Positions 28,693 through 36,806 of a stretch of 64,000 nt of DNA are shown here, one piece after another. The DNA is from Thalassospira sp. HJ (GTDB lineage: Bacteria; Pseudomonadota; Alphaproteobacteria; Rhodospirillales; Thalassospiraceae). Location: positions 496,001 through 560,000 of the forward strand of contig NZ_JYII01000010.1 in NCBI RefSeq assembly GCF_000948415.1, written 5' to 3'. How positions within the stretch are numbered: the first letter of the stretch is position 1; every line of letters starts with the position of its first letter. The position numbers and the translations under genes were made by a program. The notes below the pieces were generated by a model, which saw only the letters and a program-made list of their open reading frames with translations, did no database searches and was not told where the DNA came from.

Positions 28693-30369
28693 GTGAAATT
28701 CTTCATATTGAACCAGCGCTATTTCGTGATCGCGAGTGTTGTGGTTTTGGCTTTGGCCTCAGTGGTCCTTGCGCTGGCGATGGATAGCTGGTTCTGGGTG
28801 CCGGCTGCAATTTTCGGTGTGCTGGTGCTGGTGGGGTTGCATGACCTTTATCAGAACAAGCACTCCATCCTGCGCAACTATCCGATCAGTGCGCATATTC
28901 GTTTCATCCTCGAAAGCTTCCGTCCGGAAATCCGCCAATACCTGCTTGAAAGCGATCAGGACGAAATCCCGTTCAGCCGTCAGGCACGCGGTCTTGTCTA
29001 TCAGCGCGCCAAGGGTGTCGAAGACAAACGCCCGTTCGGCACGATCGAGGAAGTCTATAAATCCGGCTATTCCTGGATCACCCATTCCGTCGCGCCCAAG
29101 CACATCACGGACACCGATTTCCGGGTGCGTGTTGGCGGGCCGCATTGCAAGCAGCCCTATGATTGCAGCCTCTATAACATCTCGGCCATGAGCTTTGGGG
29201 CGCTGTCGGGCAACGCGATCCTGGCGCTCAACAAGGGTGCGAAAAAAGGCGGTTTTGCCCATGACACCGGCGAAGGCAGCATTTCACGCTATCACCGCGA
29301 AGGCGGTGGCGATCTGATTTATCAGGTGGCGTCGGGCTATTTCGGCGCGCGCAACGAAGATGGCAGCTTTTCCGAGGAAAAGTTTGCCGTCACGGCTGCC
29401 GATCCGCAGGTCAAAATGATCGAGGTAAAGCTGAGCCAAGGCGCAAAACCCGGCCATGGCGGCATGTTGCCATCAGCCAAGATTACCCCGGAAATCGCCG
29501 AGGCGCGTGGTATTCCGATGGGGCAGGATTGTGTGTCTCCGGCTGCGCACAGCGTCTTTAATACGCCAATTGGCCTGATGGAATTCATCGGTCGCTTGCG
29601 CGATCTTTCGGGTGGCAAACCGGTCGGTTTCAAGCTGTGTATTGGCCACCGTCGCGAATTCATGTCGATCATCAAGGCGATGCTTAAAACCGGCATCACG
29701 CCTGACTTTATCGTGGTCGATGGCAAGGAGGGCGGCACCGGTGCGGCCCCGGTCGAATTTGCCAACCGTGTCGGCATGCCGATGCAAGAAGGTCTGACCT
29801 TTGTCCATAATGCGCTCCGTGGCGCTGGCATCCGTGATCAGATCAAGATTGGTGCTGCGGGCAAGATCGTCTCTGCCTTTGATATCGCGCGTACGCTGGC
29901 GCTTGGGGCCGACTGGTGTAACGCCGCGCGTGGCTTCATGTTTGCACTGGGCTGCATTCAGGCCCAAAGCTGTCATACCAACTGCTGCCCTGTCGGCATC
30001 GCGACACAGGATAAAATCCGCCAGCGCGCCCTTGATCCGGGTGACAAAAGCGAACGCGTTGCGCGCTTCCATAAAAACACCATGCATGCACTGGCTGAAA
30101 TCACCGGGGCTGCCGGTTTGACCGATCCGCGCAATTTCATGCCCTATCACTTCATGGTGCGCCAGAAAGACAACGAATTCGTTGATGGCAACGAAGCCTA
30201 TCCTTACCTTCCCGAAGGCTTCCTGTTGCAAGATACCGAACTTCCGGAACTCCACGAATGGCATTCCCGCTGGGGCCGCGCCTCAGCCGAAACCTTTGAT
30301 CCCAAGGAAATACCTACCGGCCCCTATAAACGGGCACAGGCCATTGCGGGAGAGAAGGCTGCTCAATAA
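28693..30369 (+). CDS. FMN-binding glutamate synthase family protein (membrane-anchored)
   Basis: 558 residues, GTG start with GGAAGAGAG upstream. Two N-terminal hydrophobic helices (about 9-28 and 32-51) anchor it. The rest is the FMN-binding TIM barrel of glutamate synthase alpha subunits: GKEGGTGAAPVEFANRVG and KIGAAGKIVSAFDIARTLALGAD. The [3Fe-4S] cysteines appear in CIQAQSCHTNCCPVGIATQ (C-x5-C-x4-C). The amidotransferase domain and the C-terminal domain of GltB are missing, as is usual for this family. The acceptor is unknown; the nearby oxoprolinase would supply glutamate, which makes a link plausible but unproven. Confidence 0.9.
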   Translation: MKFFILNQRYFVIASVVVLALASVVLALAMDSWFWVPAAIFGVLVLVGLHDLYQNKHSILRNYPISAHIRFILESFRPEIRQYLLESDQDEIPFSRQARGLVYQRAKGVEDKRPFGTIEEVYKSGYSWITHSVAPKHITDTDFRVRVGGPHCKQPYDCSLYNISAMSFGALSGNAILALNKGAKKGGFAHDTGEGSISRYHREGGGDLIYQVASGYFGARNEDGSFSEEKFAVTAADPQVKMIEVKLSQGAKPGHGGMLPSAKITPEIAEARGIPMGQDCVSPAAHSVFNTPIGLMEFIGRLRDLSGGKPVGFKLCIGHRREFMSIIKAMLKTGITPDFIVVDGKEGGTGAAPVEFANRVGMPMQEGLTFVHNALRGAGIRDQIKIGAAGKIVSAFDIARTLALGADWCNAARGFMFALGCIQAQSCHTNCCPVGIATQDKIRQRALDPGDKSERVARFHKNTMHALAEITGAAGLTDPRNFMPYHFMVRQKDNEFVDGNEAYPYLPEGFLLQDTELPELHEWHSRWGRASAETFDPKEIPTGPYKRAQAIAGEKAAQ

Positions 30370-30396
30370 AGGCAGAGAGACAAGACTCTCTAAGAT

Positions 30397-31830
30397 TCAG
30401 TATGTGTCTAAGAAGTATTGAATTATATGGCTTGTTGCTCCGCAGATTACCTTAAGGTTGCTTGGGGTACTGTTGCCCGCGTCGTTATGAATATTATTTT
30501 CTAAGTCGCGAACCATAGTGCGACTTTGTAGGTTTTGAAGAGATTCAACAATCTTATGAGGCAATGCGTCGGGGTTTTGTTGGGAAAAGTTGATAAGATC
30601 TCCAAGCCCTATTTTCTTTTTCCGGCCCCCTTGGGAGATGGCGGGGAAAGTTAGTATCAACCCACGCTCTAGGAGTGCGCGAATAAGAAAAGAAAGAGAT
30701 AGTGTGGGGACAGTTGATAGATTGCTTAGGCTTCTTGCTTCTGCAGCCAAGTGCGATAAACGGCTATCTTTTGTGTTCTTGTAATTAAGGTTGTTCAAAA
30801 GGACAGGACGTAAGTATCGAGGTGATCCATCATTCGGATCGGGTTCACTAGTTTGCGACAGTTTGGATGCTTGCTGAGGAAACTCAACAACTGATGATTT
30901 TATCGTTCCATCCTTAAAGGAAAAATCGAACTTTCCACTAGTCTTTTCGTTTTCAGCGTGCTCGTTAATGGGAAAGCAGTTTTTTAAATACTTTCCAACG
31001 CTCGATCCTTTCTGAAATCGGTGCTCAGTATTCCGTTTTTGCGACACAATGCAGTGACGGCAAATTTCGGTGATTACCTCTTCATTTTTGGGGAACTTAA
31101 CATTTATCGATCCATCTTCTAGAAAAAGCTTGTGCCCGAAGTGATCCTTGATTTTGTTGTTAAATACCACGTCAAGGTAAGGTTCTATATCAACAGTCGC
31201 GTCTCTTAGGATCTCTTTTTCAGAATCGCTCAGAAACGGTGTCATTAGCGTATGATTGATGCATGCGAAATATCTTACATATTTGTAGATATCGTCGTTT
31301 GTTTCTTCGAAGTAACTAGATACTTCTTCAATTGGCACATTTTCGCTCAAGAAGTTCTGAGCTGCATTGATTCGGCGGCGTAGGTTCCAGTGTTTGCGAT
31401 TGTACTTTGAGAGATGAAGTTTAGCGATAATTGGATTTGATACTTGTCTCGTCGGAACCGTTTGAACTTCAAGCTTCTGAATGTTCTTTCGTAGGTTCTC
31501 ATCAATCGTAGGAATCTGCCTTGCAAGATGCTCTTTTGAGACAAGAGATGGACGCAAGAGAATTTTGCAGGCAGCGACGCGTCGATTACCTTCTAGAACT
31601 ACGTATTCGTCATCTTGCTTTAAGCAAATTATTTGTTCGGCAGGGAATAGACCGCCCACTTCATGAATTTTTTTAGCTAGATCAATTACTTCTTCAAACT
31701 GAACTAGATAGGAAATTGCAAGCAAGTCACTGTTCTTTGCGTAATCGTCAAGCCGTGGATTATCTACATCCAGAACGATCTTATCTATCGGTACTTCTGG
31801 TTCATACTCCCAGTGAGTGCGATCTATCAT
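30397..31830 (-). CDS. ParB/Srx-fold protein with uncharacterised C-terminal region
   Basis: 477 residues. The N-terminus is a ParB-like domain: PIDKIVLDVDNPRLDDY (about 14-30), then EYVVLEGNRRVAACKIL (about 76-92), a variant (GNRR) of the GERR nucleotide motif. A helical middle with ERR/NRR-like DNA-binding potential (about 145-185) and CRHC follow. The C-terminal ~110 residues (LSLSFLIRALLERGLIL to FLDTY) end in an IHNDAGNSTPSNLKV pattern that resembles helical domains in mobile or defence-linked proteins. It is visibly AT-rich, with codon use unlike its neighbours, so recent acquisition is likely. It is not next to parA. Function unknown. Confidence 0.7.
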   Translation of the reverse strand: MIDRTHWEYEPEVPIDKIVLDVDNPRLDDYAKNSDLLAISYLVQFEEVIDLAKKIHEVGGLFPAEQIICLKQDDEYVVLEGNRRVAACKILLRPSLVSKEHLARQIPTIDENLRKNIQKLEVQTVPTRQVSNPIIAKLHLSKYNRKHWNLRRRINAAQNFLSENVPIEEVSSYFEETNDDIYKYVRYFACINHTLMTPFLSDSEKEILRDATVDIEPYLDVVFNNKIKDHFGHKLFLEDGSINVKFPKNEEVITEICRHCIVSQKRNTEHRFQKGSSVGKYLKNCFPINEHAENEKTSGKFDFSFKDGTIKSSVVEFPQQASKLSQTSEPDPNDGSPRYLRPVLLNNLNYKNTKDSRLSHLAAEARSLSNLSTVPTLSLSFLIRALLERGLILTFPAISQGGRKKKIGLGDLINFSQQNPDALPHKIVESLQNLQSRTMVRDLENNIHNDAGNSTPSNLKVICGATSHIIQYFLDTY

Positions 31831-31937
31831 ACTTCTGAAGCCCCTGAATAACCCAAAACCTCTAATATACTTTGGCTGTTAAAGTCACGGTGCGTCAATC
31901 TAAGATTGCGTTTTAGTGGAGGGTGTTCTCGTTGAAT

Positions 31938-31972
31938 GCAAAGCCCGGCTGCTAAAGCAGCCGGGCTTTGCT
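31938..31972 (-). terminator. Terminator after yjhX
   Basis: GCAAAGCCCGGCTGC (31938-31952) and GCAGCCGGGCTTTGC (31957-31971) form a perfect 15-bp stem with a 4-nt loop. It begins immediately after the yjhX stop and would also insulate the upstream end of the ParB-like gene. The U-tract is not pronounced. Confidence 0.75.
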
Positions 31973-31973
31973 G

Positions 31974-32231
31974 TTAGCGTTGACATAGTTCTGCGCGAAC
32001 TGCCAGGAGCCCGTCACGGGTGATGCGATAGGGGGCACCCCCTTGTGAGCGGATCAGGCGGCGTTTGCGCAATTTCTTGAAGACATCAAGCGTACATGCG
32101 GTCAGAAACCATCCGTCGCGTGTGATGCAATCTTCTTCGAGAACATGGTTTTTGTCGTCCTTGATCACTTTGATCAGGCCGCCTTGAGCGAGTGCATGAA
32201 GCACGCGCTGTTCATTTTTTGAAATATTCAT
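31974..32231 (-). CDS. yjhX: YjhX-family toxin (UPF0386)
   Basis: 85 residues, the same length as E. coli YjhX. The family pattern is clear: N-terminal SKNEQRVLHALAQGGLIKVI, central CITRDGWFLTACTLDVFKKL and C-terminal SQGGAPYRITRDGLLAVRAE. It is predicted to fold as a winged-helix-like domain. In E. coli YjhX is described as the toxin of a pair with the GNAT-family protein YjhQ. Here a GNAT gene lies upstream on the same strand, 232 bp away, which may be the cognate partner. Confidence 0.88.
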   Translation of the reverse strand: MNISKNEQRVLHALAQGGLIKVIKDDKNHVLEEDCITRDGWFLTACTLDVFKKLRKRRLIRSQGGAPYRITRDGLLAVRAELCQR

Positions 32232-32463
32232 CGGTCAAAGTCCGAAAACCAGTTGGTAAAACGGTTTCCGATCGGGACGGGCACAACAGTACCGGTCACG
32301 CGCACCCGGTTTTAAGGTCGGGCAGGCGGTCCGATCTGCTGATCAGCGGTCTTGCGTTGAAAGACTCAAGGCTGTCAAACCGCGATCAGCGGCTGTGCCG
32401 GGACTCTGACATAAAATCTCCGATTAAGGTTCGGACGCAAAGTTGTCCGATTGCGCGCATTTG
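32232..32463. other. Spacer between the GNAT gene and yjhX
   Basis: No gene is apparent in these 232 bp. It contains imperfect complementarity between GATCAGCGG repeats (GATCAGCGGTCTTGCG near 32341 and GATCAGCGGCTGTGCC near 32384), a direct repeat 43 bp apart. A separate yjhX promoter or an autoregulatory site could be here. Confidence 0.35.
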
Positions 32464-32949
32464 TCAAGCTGCGCGCTGCATTTCGACCATGGGAACCTTG
32501 TGGTCATTGACCGGGCCGGTCACCATAAAGCCGAATTTGCGATAAAACGCCTTGGCACGTTCATTGGTCACCGGAACGGTCAGGCGGACATTGCTGCGCA
32601 CGCCGATTTCGGCTAGGACATCAAGAGCGGCAATCATCAATGCCTTGCCCGCACCACTGCCTTGGGCCGTCGGATCAACAACGATCCAGCGGATTTCAGG
32701 TGCATCGTGAATGGCAATGACATAGCCCAGAAGAACCTCATCACGCGCGGCGACATACACAGAATGATTGTCAGATTCTATGCCCGCAACAAATGCGTCA
32801 ATGGCTGCTTCGGTCAGGCTGTGGGCGAAGGTGCTGGTTGCTTCGTCAAGTTCCTCGACAAGGCAGCAGGCCTCTGTTGCGCGCTCCGAAATCGCACGCA
32901 CGTTTGGCAAATCGTTTGCAGTGCCTTTGCGTATCTGCATGTTTTGCAC
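32464..32949 (-). CDS. GNAT-family N-acetyltransferase, possible YjhX partner
   Basis: 161 residues with the GNAT fold: the acetyl-CoA loop DPTAQGSGAGKALMIAAL (about residues 92-109) and the C-terminal NERAKAFYRKFGFMVTGPV. Motif A Q-x-x-G-x-G/A is intact, so activity is expected. An alternative start at the second Met (32940) is equally plausible. Position directly upstream of yjhX recalls the E. coli yjhQ/yjhX pair, where YjhQ is also GNAT. The 232-bp gap argues against tight coupling. It may simply be a housekeeping acetyltransferase. Confidence 0.85.
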   Translation of the reverse strand: MQNMQIRKGTANDLPNVRAISERATEACCLVEELDEATSTFAHSLTEAAIDAFVAGIESDNHSVYVAARDEVLLGYVIAIHDAPEIRWIVVDPTAQGSGAGKALMIAALDVLAEIGVRSNVRLTVPVTNERAKAFYRKFGFMVTGPVNDHKVPMVEMQRAA

Positions 32950-33094
32950 TCTAAGTCATTGTTCTTTCGGGCGGACCCTTTGGGAAGAGTTTCTCCCAAA
33001 AAGAATACCGGGAGGTTAATGCCACAGTGCTCGCCACAGCGGGGATGACATTTCGGTTATCACTTCAAACGGTGCGGGATTAGGCAGCAAGGGG

Positions 33095-34033
33095 TTACTT
33101 GCGACGGCTTTTCTTGTCGCGATACATCTCAAGATCGGCAATCGCCATCATGTCCTCAAGGCTCTTATCAAGCGGATCGAAGAAGACCGATGCCCCGGAA
33201 CTGATTTTTGGCGTCTCGCGGATCGGCGATTTTGAGGTCGGGACCGTCAGTTTGGCGTGATCAAGGGCATTGCGTACCCGGGTGATGATCGTGGTCAGAT
33301 CACCGCGATTGCGCACATAGCCCAGAACGGCGAACTCATCGCCGCCGATGCGGCCGCAAATATCAACTTCGCGGATGCTGTCGGTGATCGCCTTGGCGAC
33401 GGCACGAAGGGCTGCGTCACCAGCGGCATGGCCGTAATCATCGTTCCAGTGTTTCATGTCATCAAGATCGATAAAGATGATCCCGATATTGTGGTGATAG
33501 CGTTTGGCGATACGGATCTTTTGCTGGGCAAGCAGTTCAAACCCTGCGCGGTTGCTCATGCCGGTCAGCGGATCGGTCATCGACAGGTTGCGCATGATTT
33601 CATACTGCTCATACAGGCGCAGATCGGCCTCGATCAGGTCGCGGAAGACCTCCATCAATTCCTGCAGGGTGTTTTCATATGCCGTTGCCTTGGTATCGAA
33701 AACGCAAAGCGTTCCAAAAACAACGCCGTTCGGCCACATAAGCGGCACCCCGAAATAGGAAATATAGCCATCTTCGACCACTTCGGGCTTGTTGCTGGCA
33801 TTAGGTTCGTAAAAGGCGGACTTGGACCCGACGACACGACGGCAATAAAGATTGGCATCAAGCGATTGCGGCTTGCCCGAAACCTTGGGGGACGGGTTTT
33901 CCGGGTTCTGGCTGGTCAGGGCTGCGCGAAAGCCGAGCTTTTCATTGTATTCAACAACGTAGCCCGCCGTTGCGCCCAGAAGCTGTGTCATCAGGTCGAC
34001 AACGCGTTGCCACTTTTCGAGCGAGGCCATCAT
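33095..34033 (-). CDS. GAF-GGDEF diguanylate cyclase
   Basis: 312 residues; makes cyclic di-GMP from two GTP. A GAF domain (about 5-145) precedes the GGDEF domain (about 155-310). The active-site GGDEF is intact (about 230-234, CGRIGGDEFAVLG), and the inhibitory I-site R-x-x-D (REVD) sits exactly five residues before it, so product feedback is expected. MSNRAGFELLAQQK and HWNDDYGHAAGDAAL are also typical. AGGACGAGG precedes the ATG. A run of seven A just upstream may hide a longer N-terminus (see findings). Confidence 0.92.
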   Translation of the reverse strand: MMASLEKWQRVVDLMTQLLGATAGYVVEYNEKLGFRAALTSQNPENPSPKVSGKPQSLDANLYCRRVVGSKSAFYEPNASNKPEVVEDGYISYFGVPLMWPNGVVFGTLCVFDTKATAYENTLQELMEVFRDLIEADLRLYEQYEIMRNLSMTDPLTGMSNRAGFELLAQQKIRIAKRYHHNIGIIFIDLDDMKHWNDDYGHAAGDAALRAVAKAITDSIREVDICGRIGGDEFAVLGYVRNRGDLTTIITRVRNALDHAKLTVPTSKSPIRETPKISSGASVFFDPLDKSLEDMMAIADLEMYRDKKSRRK

Positions 34034-34364
34034 GACCTCGTCCTGGGTGACCCAATCGACTTTTTTTAAGCAAGACCATCGTGCGCGCCTTTACCCCATG
34101 CCGATCAATCTGCCTGATCAGCTCAAATTACATTATAGCACAGTACTATAAGGAAGTATAAGAAACCTCTTAACAAAATGCTTTCGCTTCAACATCTTGA
34201 GGGTGGTTTTTTGATCCCTTGTATAGATCCGGGAAATGGGACGTCGATGAGCTGATCTTTGGCGGAGCTGTCGTGTTTTTGCCCCTTTTTCTTGCGATTG
34301 AAACCGACAGGTTCCAAACTTGTGCGCAAGACGACATCCGAACAGATAAACAGGAGATGCCCAC
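34034..34364. other. Divergent regulatory region, GGDEF gene / AIM24-like gene
   Basis: 331 bp without a gene. A dyad TTATAG-N7-CTATAA (34133-34151) contains, on the minus strand, a perfect TATAAT (34137-34132) that could be the -10 for the cyclase gene. A T-run hairpin near 34199-34222 is weak. The Shine-Dalgarno of the plus-strand gene, AGGAG, is at about 34350-34354. Confidence 0.45.
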
Positions 34365-35072
34365 ATGGCAGACGTGATCGACTATACGATCCATGGCGAA
34401 GAGATGCAGCTGGTTGAAATCGAACTCGATCCCGGCGAAGGGGTTCGGGCCGAGGCCGGGGCCATGATGTATATGGGCGATGGCATTGCCATGCAGACTG
34501 GCACGGGTGGTGGCCTGTTTTCCGGCTTCAAGCGCATGCTGACCGGCGAGGGCTTCTTTATCACAAGCTTTGTCCATGAAGGATCGGGCAAGGGGCATGT
34601 CGCCTTTGCTGCCCCCTATCCGGGCAAGGTGGTGCCGCTCAATCTGGCCGAACATGGCGGTGAGATCGTCTGTCAGAAGGATGCGTTTTTGTGTGCGGCA
34701 GCCGGCATTGATATCGACATCGCCTTTTCCAAGAAACTCGGTGCCGGCCTGTTTGGCGGTGAAGGTTTCATCCTGCAGCGACTGAGCGGTGATGGCATGG
34801 CCTTTATGCATGCTGGCGGCACGATCATTCGCAAGGATTTGCAGGCGGGCGAAACGCTTCGGGTGGATACCGGGGCGCTGGTGGCCATGACCCCGTCCAT
34901 TGATTATTCCATCAAGTTTGTCGGTGGCTTTACCAACGCGCTGTTTGGCGGCGAGGGGCTGTTTGTCACCACCCTTGAAGGGCCGGGAACGGTCTGGCTG
35001 CAAAGCCTGCCATTCTCGCGTCTGGCGGATCGTATTGCTGCGGCCCTGCCGCAGGATCGTAACAAGGGCTAG
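34365..35072 (+). CDS. AIM24 / TIGR00266 family protein
   Basis: 235-residue all-beta protein. The pattern [36 protein letters not shown] and [24 protein letters not shown] (the last split about 65-88) is typical of the TIGR00266/AIM24 family. It is rich in glycine with no signal peptide or membrane segment. Eukaryotic AIM24 acts in mitochondria; the bacterial role is unknown. The ATG has AGGAG at good spacing. It appears monocistronic. Confidence 0.88.
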   Translation: MADVIDYTIHGEEMQLVEIELDPGEGVRAEAGAMMYMGDGIAMQTGTGGGLFSGFKRMLTGEGFFITSFVHEGSGKGHVAFAAPYPGKVVPLNLAEHGGEIVCQKDAFLCAAAGIDIDIAFSKKLGAGLFGGEGFILQRLSGDGMAFMHAGGTIIRKDLQAGETLRVDTGALVAMTPSIDYSIKFVGGFTNALFGGEGLFVTTLEGPGTVWLQSLPFSRLADRIAAALPQDRNKG

Positions 35073-35115
35073 GCGCTGCGTACGTAAAGCTTACCCGAAA
35101 GGGTCTTGAAAATGG

Positions 35116-35156
35116 ATGGGGATAGCGCGGTTTCATGAAGCATGCGCTATCCCCAT
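35116..35156 (+). repeat. Perfect 13-bp inverted repeat after the AIM24-like gene
   Basis: ATGGGGATAGCGC (35116-35128) and GCGCTATCCCCAT (35144-35156) form a 13-bp stem with a 15-nt loop, 44 bp after the stop. A U-tract is missing (ATTCCTCGC follows), so it may be a Rho-assisted end or an mRNA-stabilising stem. Confidence 0.65.
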
Positions 35157-35336
35157 ATTCCTCGCAGAGATATGCCGTGATAATTTTTTGCCGAATTCTG
35201 GTAAAAGGTAATACCAATTTCGGGCATCACGGCGTAGGGTGTCTGCCAAATTTCAGTCCGCTGCTGTCTTCCCCACGGTATCAAGACAGCACGGACAAAC
35301 GCCATCAGGACCACACAGGCCGAAAGAGTAAACATC

Positions 35337-36740
35337 ATGTCAGTTCGTGAGTATGAACGTATCGAAACCCCGGAAAGTCTTATCAGCGCGCTTCGCGAGA
35401 TGCTTGGCGATCGTCTTTCGACTTCCGCATCTGTGCTTGAACAGCATGGCAAGGATGAAAGCTGGCATGAAGCATCCCCGCCCGATGCGGTGGTGTTTGC
35501 AAACTCGACCGAGGAAGTGGCAGAGGTGGTCAAGCTTTGCGCGGCCCACGATGTGCCGATCGTGCCGTTTGGCACGGGATCGTCGCTTGAAGGTCACGTG
35601 GCGGCACTTCGCGGTGGTATCTGCATCGATGTGTCGCAGATGAACCAGATCCTTGAGGTCAATAACGAGGATCTTGATTGCCGTGTCCAGGCCGGTGTGA
35701 CCCGTGAACAGCTGAATGACCATCTTCGCGATACCGGGTTGTTCTTCCCGATTGATCCGGGTGCCAATGCCTCGATCGGGGGCATGACCGCGACCCGTGC
35801 GTCGGGCACCAATGCGGTGCGTTATGGCACCATGCGTGAAAACGTCCTGAGCCTCACGGTTGTCACCCCGGATGGCAAAATCATCAAGACCGCCAACCGC
35901 GCGCGTAAATCATCGGCGGGCTATGACCTGACCCGGTTGTTTGTCGGCTCCGAAGGCACACTGGGTGTCATTACCGAAATCGGCCTCAAGCTTTATGGCA
36001 TCCCCGAAGCAATGTCGGCGGCTGTCTGTGCCTTCCCGACGGTTGAAGATGCGGTTAACACCGTCATCCTGACCATTCAGGCGGGTATTCCGGTCGCACG
36101 TATCGAGTTCCTTGATCCGTTGCAGGTGCGTGCGGTGAACAACTATTCCAAGCTCGACCACAAGGAAGCACCGACGCTGTTCTTTGAATTCCATGGCACC
36201 GAGGCCGGGGTTAAGGAACAGGCAGAATTCGTGCAATCGGTCGCCGAGGAATTCGGTGCCGAGGAATTCCAGTGGGCGACCCGTCAGGAAGATCGCAACA
36301 AGCTTTGGGCGGCTCGCCACAAGGCCTATTACGCCTCGCTTCAGCTTGAACCGGGCAAGGCCGGCATGCCGACCGATGTCTGTGTGCCGATTTCAAAACT
36401 GGCAGAGGCGATTTCGGAAACCCGTGCCGATTGCGATGCCAGCCCGTTGACCTGCACGATCATTGGGCATGTTGGCGATGGCAACTTCCACACCCTGATC
36501 CTGCTTGATCCCGAAGATCCGGCCCAGATGGAAGAAGCCAACCGTCTGCACCGTCGCATGGTCGAACGCGCGCTTAAGCTCGGTGGCACTTGCACCGGTG
36601 AACACGGCATTGGTTATGGCAAGCTTGATTTCATGGTGACGGAGCATGGCGAAGATACCATCGCCGTCATGCGCGCGATCAAAACCGCCCTTGATCCCAA
36701 AGGTCTGATGAATCCGGGCAAGCTGATCCCAGGTCTTTGA
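35337..36740 (+). CDS. FAD-linked oxidase, D-lactate/glycolate dehydrogenase type (GlcD-like)
   Basis: 467 residues. N-terminal FAD_binding_4 domain: IVPFGTGSSLEGHVAALRGG and PIDPGANASIGGMTATRASG (about 75-160) bind FAD. The C-terminal FAD-oxidase domain ends with CTCTIIGHVGDGNFHTLI-type sequence (IIGHVGDGNFHTLILLDPED) and GTCTGEHGIGYGKLDFM, whose histidines are conserved in D-2-hydroxyacid dehydrogenases. The substrate is likely D-lactate or another 2-hydroxyacid, oxidised with electrons to the respiratory chain or cytochrome c. No GlcE/GlcF genes are adjacent, which favours a stand-alone LDHD-type enzyme. Confidence 0.9.
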   Translation: MSVREYERIETPESLISALREMLGDRLSTSASVLEQHGKDESWHEASPPDAVVFANSTEEVAEVVKLCAAHDVPIVPFGTGSSLEGHVAALRGGICIDVSQMNQILEVNNEDLDCRVQAGVTREQLNDHLRDTGLFFPIDPGANASIGGMTATRASGTNAVRYGTMRENVLSLTVVTPDGKIIKTANRARKSSAGYDLTRLFVGSEGTLGVITEIGLKLYGIPEAMSAAVCAFPTVEDAVNTVILTIQAGIPVARIEFLDPLQVRAVNNYSKLDHKEAPTLFFEFHGTEAGVKEQAEFVQSVAEEFGAEEFQWATRQEDRNKLWAARHKAYYASLQLEPGKAGMPTDVCVPISKLAEAISETRADCDASPLTCTIIGHVGDGNFHTLILLDPEDPAQMEEANRLHRRMVERALKLGGTCTGEHGIGYGKLDFMVTEHGEDTIAVMRAIKTALDPKGLMNPGKLIPGL

Positions 36741-36770
36741 TATTATCAGACCAATAGGTCTATCGCATTG

Positions 36771-36798
36771 AAAACGGGGCCATTTGGCCCCGTTTTTG
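36771..36798. terminator. Bidirectional terminator between convergent genes
   Basis: AAAACGGGGCC (36771-36781) pairs with GGCCCCGTTTT (36786-36796) around a 4-nt loop, with T runs on the plus strand and, by symmetry, on the minus strand. It serves the FAD oxidase and the LpxR-like gene. Confidence 0.92.
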
Positions 36799-36806
36799 TT
36801 TTTCGC

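Noticed and set aside
30370-32949. Prophage or insertion element around the ParB-like and yjhX genes
   Set aside because: No integrase, transposase, tRNA attachment site or flanking direct repeats were found; only base composition and gene type suggest transfer.
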